DNA from: a candidate division FCPU426 bacterium
GTDB lineage: Bacteria; Oederibacteriota; Muellerivitia; Muellerivitales; DAHXKG01
NCBI GenBank assembly: GCA_027366525.1
Contig: DAHXKG010000005.1
Coordinates: 154,510 to 218,509, forward strand
Reading direction: 5' to 3'
Length of the DNA: 64,000 bases
The translations under genes were made by a program, and so were the position numbers. A model generated the notes under the pieces. The model worked only from the letters and a program-made list of their open reading frames with translations. It was not told the DNA's origin and made no database searches. Positions within the stretch are counted from its first letter, which is position 1. Each line of letters opens with the position of its first letter. Positions 54,861 through 61,533 of the stretch are shown here, one piece after another.

Positions 54861-56099
54861 ATGACTTTTGTGAAAGCCTTGCGGTGCAGAGAATGTGGAC
54901 AAGAATATGAAACTACGGCCAAATATGTTTGTGAATTTTGTTTTGGCCCTTTAGAAATTGTTTATGACTATGACCGCATTAAATTAAATCTTACTCACGA
55001 AATAATTCAAAAACGTTCTTTGGATATTTGGCGATATCGAGAATTATTACCAGTTGAAGGCGAAGAATATATTTCCCTTCAAGAAGGCTTTACGTCTCTG
55101 ATTCGTGCCAATCGTCTTGGGAAAGCATTGGGTATTAAAAATCTTTATCTTAAAAATGACTGTGAAAATCCAACCCATTCGTTTAAAGATCGCGTTGTTT
55201 CAGTGGCCGCTACTAAGTCCAAGGAACTTGGATTTACTACTTTAGCCTGCGCATCAACGGGCAATTTAGGGAATGCTGTTTCGGCTTATGGCGCACGAGC
55301 TGGAATGCAAGTTTATGTTTTTATTCCTTCAAATTTAGAAAAAGGAAAAATTGTAGGATCGTTAGTTTATGATCCGCATCTAATAGGGGTCGAGGGAAAT
55401 TATGATGAAGTTAATCGGCTTTGTAGTGAGATTGCGGGTAAATATAAATGGGCTTTTGTAAACATTAATGTACGGCCTTATTATGCAGAAGGGTCAAAAA
55501 CGTTAGCTTTTGAAATTATTGAACAATTGGGTTGGAAAATTCCAGATCAAGTGGTAATTCCAGTGGCTTCAGGGTCTTTATTGACAAAAGTTTGGAAAGG
55601 GACTAAAGAATTTATAAAAGTTAATTTAGCAGAAAATCATCCAATGAAGGTTTTTGCGGCTCAAGCGCAAGGATGTTCTCCCGTTACAACAGCCTTTTTA
55701 TCTAAGACCGATACGTTTCGTCCGGTTAAACCGAATACTATTGCTAAGTCGTTGGCCATTGGTAATCCTGCAGATGGCTATTATGCTTTAAAAGCCATTT
55801 CAGAAAGTGGCGGCGGAGCCGAGATGGCAACGGATCAAGAGATAATTGAGGGGATTAAATTATTAGCGAAAACAGAAGGTGTTTTTACAGAAACGGCGGG
55901 TGGAGTTACAATTGCATGTCTTCAAAAATTGTTAAAAGCAGGGAAATTAAATCCGGACCTAACAACAGTTGCATTAATTACAGGGACGGGACTTAAAACT
56001 CAAGAAGTTTTATTTGATTCTTTAAAGCCGATTTCAATTATTCAAGCCAATTTAGAGTCGTTTGAATCAAAGAAATTAGCTTCCATTGAAAATTATTAA
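54861..56099 (+). CDS. Threonine-synthase-like PLP enzyme with N-terminal zinc ribbon, SAM-controlled
   Basis: The 412-residue protein is a fold-type II PLP enzyme of the zinc-ribbon ThrC branch. The ribbon uses Cys9, Cys12, Cys24 and Cys27 (CRECG, CEFCFG). PLP binds Lys109 in HSFKDRV, with ASTGNLGNAVSAYGARAG as the phosphate loop. ATG at 54861 has AAGGAG upstream. A canonical thrC already lies at 47089 beside hom. This copy is instead under a SAM-I riboswitch and heads a run of sulfur-transfer genes, so it may use O-phosphohomoserine with a sulfur donor to make homocysteine. That activity is inference; ordinary threonine synthase remains possible. Confidence 0.9.
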   Translation: MTFVKALRCRECGQEYETTAKYVCEFCFGPLEIVYDYDRIKLNLTHEIIQKRSLDIWRYRELLPVEGEEYISLQEGFTSLIRANRLGKALGIKNLYLKNDCENPTHSFKDRVVSVAATKSKELGFTTLACASTGNLGNAVSAYGARAGMQVYVFIPSNLEKGKIVGSLVYDPHLIGVEGNYDEVNRLCSEIAGKYKWAFVNINVRPYYAEGSKTLAFEIIEQLGWKIPDQVVIPVASGSLLTKVWKGTKEFIKVNLAENHPMKVFAAQAQGCSPVTTAFLSKTDTFRPVKPNTIAKSLAIGNPADGYYALKAISESGGGAEMATDQEIIEGIKLLAKTEGVFTETAGGVTIACLQKLLKAGKLNPDLTTVALITGTGLKTQEVLFDSLKPISIIQANLESFESKKLASIENY

Positions 56100-56126
56100 A
56101 ATAAAATTTATTTAAGGAGAAAAATA

Positions 56127-56405
56127 ATGAGTGTGAAAATTTTAATACCAACTCCGTTAAGGAAATTAACTAATAATTTATCTGAGGTTTATGGAGAAGG
56201 AAAAACTATTATTGAACTGGTAAATAATCTCGAAGGTCAATATCCAGGCTTAAAGGAAAGACTCTGTGACGAAAATAATAAAATTCGACGTTTTGTAAAT
56301 ATTTATGTTAATGAAGAAGATGTTAGATTTTTGCAATCGGAAGGAACTTCTTTAAAAGACAATGATTTGGTTTCGATTGTTCCAGCAATTGCAGGCGGAA
56401 TTTAA
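56127..56405 (+). CDS. MoaD/ThiS-family (ubiquitin-like) sulfur carrier protein
   Basis: The 92-residue beta-grasp protein resembles CysO/HcyS-type carriers: KILIPTPLRKLT near the start, then LKDNDLVSIVPAIAGGI at the end. Such carriers receive sulfur as a C-terminal Gly-Gly thiocarboxylate after adenylation by an E1-like enzyme. Here an extra Ile follows the Gly-Gly, so a peptidase would have to remove it first; no JAMM/Mec-type peptidase gene is visible nearby. A strong AAGGAG precedes the ATG. Two E1-like proteins and two PLP enzymes lie in the same run. Confidence 0.88.
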   Translation: MSVKILIPTPLRKLTNNLSEVYGEGKTIIELVNNLEGQYPGLKERLCDENNKIRRFVNIYVNEEDVRFLQSEGTSLKDNDLVSIVPAIAGGI

Positions 56406-56427
56406 TTTAGATAATGAAGGGAAAACC

Positions 56428-56673
56428 ATGGCAATTCAAAAGCGATTAATCGAATTAGATTATCCTTCAAATTTGGTCACGCAGCCAGTACTTTCAAAAT
56501 TAATACAAAAATATTCTGTTACGATCAATATTCGTCGCGCAAGTATTACTAAAGGATTTGGATATGTACAGATGGAAATTGAGGCAGAAGAAAATGTATT
56601 GAAGCAAGCGTTATTAGATTTATCAAATCAGGGAATCGATGTTAATCCCATTGTTAAAGATATTGTGGAATGA
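56428..56673 (+). CDS. NIL-domain protein
   Basis: The 81-residue protein is essentially one ferredoxin-fold NIL domain (LIELDYPSNLVTQPVLSKLI, then VTINIRRASITKGFGYVQMEIE), without cysteines. NIL domains occur at the end of MetN methionine-transporter ATPases, where they bind methionine. In methanogens and sulfate reducers they occur in proteins needed for homocysteine formation. ATG 56428 follows GAAGGG. Its position after the sulfur carrier suggests a sensor or assembly role in the same pathway. The stop overlaps the next start by 4 nt. Confidence 0.8.
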   Translation: MAIQKRLIELDYPSNLVTQPVLSKLIQKYSVTINIRRASITKGFGYVQMEIEAEENVLKQALLDLSNQGIDVNPIVKDIVE

Positions 56674-57344
56674 ATGATTATGAAAATGATTCTAATGCTT
56701 GGTTTGAGTACTATAGTCGCCAAATTGTTCTTCAACAAATAAAAGCTTCAGGTCAAAATAAAATCAACAAAACCAAGATTTTGTTAATTGGAAGTAATGC
56801 ATTGGTTAAAATGTCCGCTACGATTTTAAATGCGGCAGGCCTTTCTCGTATCTGGATATTTACGGAAAATGATACTCACGCAAATTTCCGGGGCCCTCAA
56901 AACTTGGATGCATTGGATATTCATGAATTATCGAAACTTGAAGTCAATGATTTTTCATTGATTGGGGTTTTCACTAATCAGATTGAATGGATTCGAAAGA
57001 TCAATCGTGCGTTGTTTATGAAGCGATGTACCGTTTTTGGAGGATGGAATTTTCAAAATGGCATTGCAATTTATGGCTCAAGTTATCCTAAAAAACCTTT
57101 TGGCGATCCTTGTATTGAATGCTTTGAAGCATGGAATCAAAAATTTCTGGCAAACGAAGAAAAGGACATTAGTTTGCAGTGGGGGATGGTATCGATGGTC
57201 TCAACCGAATTATTGCAATGGATTCTTACCGAAAATTCGCCTTTATTGGAAAAAATTTGGATTACAACGGTCTCTCAAGGTATGTCTTTTTATCATGAAA
57301 TTCATTTTCATGAAAAATGTCCAGTGGGGTTAAGTTTGTCATGA
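56670..57344 (+). CDS. Degenerate ThiF/MoeB-like (E1) protein
   Basis: The 224 residues begin like MoeB/ThiF (WFEYYSRQIVLQQIKASGQ, then a KILLIG strand). The nucleotide-binding GxGGxG is replaced by GSNALV, and the conserved NLHRQ-type segment reads NFRGPQN, so ATP binding is probably lost. A CIEC motif is present, but the second zinc CxxC pair is not. An intact E1-like protein is encoded at 58276. A pseudo-enzyme partner to that protein or to the carrier is the simplest reading. Its TGA overlaps the cysK-like ATG (ATGA), so translation is coupled. Confidence 0.7.
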   Translation: MNDYENDSNAWFEYYSRQIVLQQIKASGQNKINKTKILLIGSNALVKMSATILNAAGLSRIWIFTENDTHANFRGPQNLDALDIHELSKLEVNDFSLIGVFTNQIEWIRKINRALFMKRCTVFGGWNFQNGIAIYGSSYPKKPFGDPCIECFEAWNQKFLANEEKDISLQWGMVSMVSTELLQWILTENSPLLEKIWITTVSQGMSFYHEIHFHEKCPVGLSLS

Positions 57345-58279
57345 AAAATACGACACTTTCAAATTTGATTGGTTCGACTCCTATGATGAGACTTCGGCGT
57401 CTCAAAAAAAAGGGGTGTGCTGAAATTTTAATTAAGCTTGAAATATTTAATCCTGGCGGAAGTGTTAAGGACCGTATCGCGCTAGAAATGATTTCTGATG
57501 CAGAGCAAAAAAGAATTTTAAAACCGGGAGGAACCATTATAGAACCGACAAGCGGCAATACCGGAATTTCTCTAGCGATGCTTTGTGCGACTAAAAAATA
57601 TCGATTGATTCTAGTAATGCCGGAAGACATGAGTTTGGAACGCCGAACATGGTTAAAAGCATTTGGAGCAGAAATCATTTTAACGCCAGCCCATGAATTA
57701 ATGATGGGCGCCATTAATCAAGTCCGTCAAATAAAATTAAAAAATCCAGATTTTTTTATGCCGGAACAATTTAATAATCCATCCAATCCATTGATTCATA
57801 AGCGAACGACGGCTGTTGAAATTGAAGAAGCTACACAGGGCAATTTTTCTGTATTTGTTACTGGAGTGGGGACGGGAGGAACGATTACGGGCATTGGGGA
57901 GTATTTTAAAGAAAAAAAATACAATATTCAAATTGTCGCAGTCGAACCTGAAAAGTCGGCAGTGCTCAGCGGGAAAGCCCCCGCGGTGCATAATATTCAG
58001 GGTATTGGTGCTGGATTTATTCCTCCAATTTTAAATCGAACTATTTTAGATCGGATTATAACGGTTTCGGATGAAGAAGCCTATAAAACATGCCAGGCGT
58101 TAGCTCAAAAAGAAGGACTCCTTTTAGGGATATCTTCCGGTGCTAACGTTGCAGCCGCACTGAAAATTTCAGAGCAGTATGGAGAAGATGCAACTATTGT
58201 TACGTTAGGGTGTGATCGAGGTGAGCGATATTTTAGTATTAATAAGACATTTGAAAAAATTTGCTTGGGGGAATCGTGA
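57341..58279 (+). CDS. cysK: Cysteine synthase-family PLP enzyme (CysK/CysM)
   Basis: The 312-residue fold-type II enzyme has LIGSTPMMRL, the PLP lysine Lys43 in GGSVKDRIA, PTSGNTGISLA, and GTGGTITGIG as the phosphate loop. ATG 57341 overlaps the previous stop; an in-frame GTG 24 nt upstream is less likely. CysK uses O-acetylserine and sulfide, whereas the CysM branch uses O-phosphoserine and a CysO thiocarboxylate. The nearby MoaD-like carrier makes the second route plausible, but the donor cannot be told from the sequence. The next gene starts inside its last codons. Confidence 0.9.
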   Translation: MKNTTLSNLIGSTPMMRLRRLKKKGCAEILIKLEIFNPGGSVKDRIALEMISDAEQKRILKPGGTIIEPTSGNTGISLAMLCATKKYRLILVMPEDMSLERRTWLKAFGAEIILTPAHELMMGAINQVRQIKLKNPDFFMPEQFNNPSNPLIHKRTTAVEIEEATQGNFSVFVTGVGTGGTITGIGEYFKEKKYNIQIVAVEPEKSAVLSGKAPAVHNIQGIGAGFIPPILNRTILDRIITVSDEEAYKTCQALAQKEGLLLGISSGANVAAALKISEQYGEDATIVTLGCDRGERYFSINKTFEKICLGES

Positions 58280-58938
58280 TTGATATCAGTAAAAAAGTAT
58301 TGGTGGTTGGAATCGGAGGCCTAGGATCCATTGCGGCCTTTGATTTAGCTCAATGTGGGATTAAAACAATTGGACTCATGGATCCTGATAACGTTGAGTT
58401 ATCAAATTTACATCGCCAATTATTGTATACCAAAGATGATATTGGGTATCCTAAGGTGATCAGGGCTCAAAAGCGATTGAAAAATTTATTTCCCAGCAAT
58501 AATTATATCCCATATGAAATGCCAATGGAGGAGTCAACCTTTAAAAATATTGCTCAAAATTATGATCTCATAGTGGATGGATTAGATCGAATCGAAAAAA
58601 AATTCACCTTGAATGATATGTGTGTAAAATTAAACATTCCATATATTCATGCAGGAGCGGTTCAGCTGGAAGGTCAAGTTTTGCCCGTATTTCCGGGATT
58701 AAGTGCTTGTTTACGATGTTTGTTCGATGCGCCTACTGAAAATTATTCAGCTCCATCTTGCCAAGAAATAGGCGTATTGGGACCTGCCGTACAAACAATA
58801 GGATGGTTTCAAGTTTTTGAAATCAGAAAATTTTTAAATCAAGAAAAAAATTTTTTTTTATGGAAGATTAATTTGGAAAACCGAAAAATTCAAGCATCCC
58901 ATCTTTTAAAATCATCGAACTGCAAGATTTGTAATTGA
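58276..58938 (+). CDS. Intact ThiF/MoeB-family E1-like adenylyltransferase
   Basis: The 220-residue protein has the full adenylating core: VVGIGGLGSIAA nucleotide loop, LMDPDNVELSNLHRQ, GYPKVIRAQ, VDGLDR, and the zinc pairs CLRC and CKIC. It lacks the C-terminal rhodanese domain of longer MoeB proteins. GTG at 58276 is used because GGGGGA lies 5 nt upstream; it overlaps the cysK stop. It should adenylate the Gly-Gly end of the carrier at 56127 so that sulfur can be attached. Confidence 0.88.
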   Translation: MIDISKKVLVVGIGGLGSIAAFDLAQCGIKTIGLMDPDNVELSNLHRQLLYTKDDIGYPKVIRAQKRLKNLFPSNNYIPYEMPMEESTFKNIAQNYDLIVDGLDRIEKKFTLNDMCVKLNIPYIHAGAVQLEGQVLPVFPGLSACLRCLFDAPTENYSAPSCQEIGVLGPAVQTIGWFQVFEIRKFLNQEKNFFLWKINLENRKIQASHLLKSSNCKICN

Positions 58939-58949
58939 ATTTATTTTGA

Positions 58950-58977
58950 TTGACTTTTTTATAAAAAAGCATAAACT
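58950..58977 (+). promoter_or_regulatory. Possible promoter of the cysDN leader
   Basis: TTGACT (58950-58955) and TAAACT (58972-58977), spacing 16 bp, lie just before the second riboswitch-like element. Confidence 0.45.
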
Positions 58978-58987
58978 TATTAACGAT

Positions 58988-59047
58988 ACGCAATTTATGG
59001 GGATTTAATAGCCAAATTGCCCCGATAACAGGGTGCTAAAGCGGCGG
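58988..59047 (+). ncRNA. SAM-II/SAM-V-type pseudoknot riboswitch candidate
   Basis: The P1 stem is GCAATTT (58990-58996) with AAATTGC (59014-59020). The loop carries GATTTAA..GCC, and the 3' part reads GATAACAGGGTGCTAAAGCGG. The order GATTTAA-CC, stem, GATAA, GCTAAA, GG is the conserved core I know from SAM-II and the related SAM-V class. It precedes cysD, a fitting sulfur-assimilation target, and is followed by a strong terminator. I cannot decide between SAM-II and SAM-V by eye. Confidence 0.72.
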
Positions 59048-59074
59048 TTCATAGTAATCTAAATTTCACTTTGA

Positions 59075-59114
59075 CCCGCAAGCTTAGCCACCTTAAGCTT
59101 GCGGGTTTTTTTTT
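59075..59114 (+). terminator. Strong intrinsic terminator in the cysDN leader
   Basis: A perfect 12-bp stem (CCCGCAAGCTTA, 59075-59086, with TAAGCTTGCGGG, 59094-59105), a 7-nt loop and nine T residues (59106-59114). It lies between the SAM-II/V-like element and cysD, so it is probably the expression platform of the switch. Confidence 0.92.
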
Positions 59115-59156
59115 ATGGTTTAGATGTTAATTAAATAAAACGGGTGGCTTATTTAT

Positions 59157-60071
59157 ATGGATGATATCAAGTGCCAAACTTTGTCACACTTACAACAACT
59201 GGAAGCTGAAAGTATTTTTATTATTCGAGAAGTGTTTTCGGAATTCCAAAATCCCGTTATGCTTTATTCTATTGGTAAAGATTCAGGGGTTATGTTGCGG
59301 TTAGCACAAAAAGCATTCTATCCAGGGAAAATCCCATTTCCGTTAATGCATATTGATACGGGATATAAATTTCCAGAAATGTATGAATTTCGAGACCAGT
59401 TGGTAAAAAATTTAGATTGCCGTCTTATTATTGAGAGAAATGAAGAAGCTATATTGAAGGGTTGTAGTCCCTTTAAATACTCGGTTCCCAAATGTTGTGG
59501 ATTTTTAAAAACCCAAGCCCTACTCAATGGTATAAAAAAATATAAATTTGATGCCGCATTTGGTGGAGCACGTCGTGATGAGGAAAAATCCAGAGCGAAA
59601 GAGCGGGTTTATTCCTATCGAGACAAATTTGGACAATGGGATCCTAAAAATCAAAGACCCGAATTGTGGAATTTATATAACTCCAAAATAGATGAAGAGG
59701 AATCGATTCGTGTATTTCCATTATCAAATTGGACTGAACTCGATGTCTGGATCTATATCCAGATGGAACAGATTCCAGTGGTTCCCATTTATTTTTCACA
59801 TCCCAGAAAAATTATTAGACGTAACGGCTTCCTTATTCCATGGGCTCCCCATATTCCTATTTTGCCTTCAGACACAATTGAAACATTGCAAGTCCGATTT
59901 AGATCTTTAGGGTGTATGTCGTGTACAGGCGCGGTTTTATCGCCTATTTCAACAGTGGATGATATTATTGAAGATTTAGTTCAAACTCGAAAGAGTGAGC
60001 GGGAAAATAGAATTATTGACCATGGTTCAGATAGTTCGATGGAACAAAAGAAAAAAGAGGGATACTTTTAA
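59157..60071 (+). CDS. cysD: Sulfate adenylyltransferase subunit 2 CysD
   Basis: CysD is the PP-loop subunit that makes APS from sulfate and ATP, working with the GTPase CysN. The 304 residues have the PP-loop SIGKDS (38-43), [16 protein letters not shown] and the closing LGCMSCTGA. The stop and the cysN ATG share one base (TAATG). APS/PAPS reductase and sulfite reductase genes are not in the window. Confidence 0.96.
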   Translation: MDDIKCQTLSHLQQLEAESIFIIREVFSEFQNPVMLYSIGKDSGVMLRLAQKAFYPGKIPFPLMHIDTGYKFPEMYEFRDQLVKNLDCRLIIERNEEAILKGCSPFKYSVPKCCGFLKTQALLNGIKKYKFDAAFGGARRDEEKSRAKERVYSYRDKFGQWDPKNQRPELWNLYNSKIDEEESIRVFPLSNWTELDVWIYIQMEQIPVVPIYFSHPRKIIRRNGFLIPWAPHIPILPSDTIETLQVRFRSLGCMSCTGAVLSPISTVDDIIEDLVQTRKSERENRIIDHGSDSSMEQKKKEGYF

Positions 60072-61336
60072 TGGTTCTGGATAATGTCAAAAAAGATATT
60101 TATGAAACAATAGACCTATTACGGTTTTCAACAGCAGGAAGCGTTGATGATGGGAAGTCAACATTAATAGGTCGTCTTTTATACGAAACGAAAAATGTTT
60201 TTGAAGATCAATTGGATGCCGTAAAAAAAACGACCGAACGTAGCGGGCGATCAGGTATTGATTTTTCACTCTTGACAGATGGTCTGAGCGCCGAGCGCGA
60301 ACAGGGTATAACAATTGATGTTGCTTATCGTTACTTTTCAACCTTGAAACGAAAATTCATCGTTACAGATACGCCAGGACATGAACAATATACCAGAAAT
60401 ATGGTAACGGGGTGTTCACAAGTAAATCTCACAATTATTCTTTTAGATGCCCGCATGGGGGTGCTTCCACAGTCTCGTCGTCACGGATTTATTACCAAAT
60501 TATTGGGCATTCAACATGTGCTAATAGCTGTAAATAAAATGGATTTGGTTGATTATTCACAAAGCGTTTTTGAGAGCATTAAAAATGATTATCAGGATTT
60601 TTCAAAAAAAATTGGGATTCCCGATGTGAAATTCATTCCGATTTCTGCCTTACAAGGCGATAACGTGGTACAAAAAAGTTCAACTATGCCTTGGTATTTA
60701 GGACCAACGATTTTAGAGTACTTAGAAACGGTGCCAATTGGGTTAGATATTAACATCAACGATTTTCGATTTCCAGTTCAAGTGGTTTTACGACCTAATC
60801 TAAATTATCGGGGATTTGCGGGACGCATTGCATCAGGTCGCGTAAAGAAAGGTGACGCTATTTTATCTTTACCGTCTAAAGCTAAATCGACAATTAAATC
60901 AATTGATGCTTTCCAAGGCGAGATAGTTGGGTCGTGTCCATCGCAATCCGTTACCCTTCTTCTTGCAGATGAAATTGATATTTCGCGTGGAGATATGATA
61001 GTCCACCCTTCTAATCTTCCAATGGTTTCATCAAATTTTAATGCAAATTTATGCTGGATGGTTACGTCGCCTTTGAAAGTAGGACAAAGATATTTATTGA
61101 AACATACAACGCAAATAGTTAAAGCAACTATTCTTGCAATAGATTATCGCGTCAATATTTATACCCTAGAGCATGAAAAGGCTTTAATATTGCAATTAAA
61201 TGATATTGCCAAAGTGAATATTGAAACTTTTAAACCTATTTTTTTTGATCCATATCAAAAAAATAAAGTTACAGGAAGTTTTATTTTAATAGATGAAGTT
61301 ACAAACGCCACAGTCGCTGCCGGAATGATTCTTTGA
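60071..61336 (+). CDS. cysN: Sulfate adenylyltransferase subunit 1 CysN (GTPase)
   Basis: This is the GTPase subunit of ATP sulfurylase, which couples GTP hydrolysis to APS synthesis. The 421 residues show G1 GSVDDGKST (23-31), the G2/G3 region with DTPGHEQYTRNM, and G4 NKMDLVDY. EF-Tu-like beta-barrel domains follow. There is no fused CysC APS kinase, so it is the short form. It follows cysD with a one-base overlap. The 197 bases to the next gene hold no feature I can support beyond AT-rich sequence. Confidence 0.95.
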   Translation: MVLDNVKKDIYETIDLLRFSTAGSVDDGKSTLIGRLLYETKNVFEDQLDAVKKTTERSGRSGIDFSLLTDGLSAEREQGITIDVAYRYFSTLKRKFIVTDTPGHEQYTRNMVTGCSQVNLTIILLDARMGVLPQSRRHGFITKLLGIQHVLIAVNKMDLVDYSQSVFESIKNDYQDFSKKIGIPDVKFIPISALQGDNVVQKSSTMPWYLGPTILEYLETVPIGLDININDFRFPVQVVLRPNLNYRGFAGRIASGRVKKGDAILSLPSKAKSTIKSIDAFQGEIVGSCPSQSVTLLLADEIDISRGDMIVHPSNLPMVSSNFNANLCWMVTSPLKVGQRYLLKHTTQIVKATILAIDYRVNIYTLEHEKALILQLNDIAKVNIETFKPIFFDPYQKNKVTGSFILIDEVTNATVAAGMIL

Positions 61337-61533
61337 TAACATCAAGGGTGTAGCGGCTTTCTTAATTGCGAATCACCGTAGGATAAAGTATTATAAAGAA
61401 TATTTTATTAAATAAAAAATGATTTGCGTTATAAAATACAGATCAAATCAATTATTGAAAAATTAAAATCATATTATAAAAATTGCTTTAACAAAATAAC
61501 CTTATATTTATAGTTTTTAATTGGAGATGGGTC

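Noticed and set aside
61337..61533. Several TATAAA-like boxes in the AT-rich gap before the GH57 gene
   Set aside because: None has a -35-like element at 16-18 bp; such boxes are expected by chance in this base composition.
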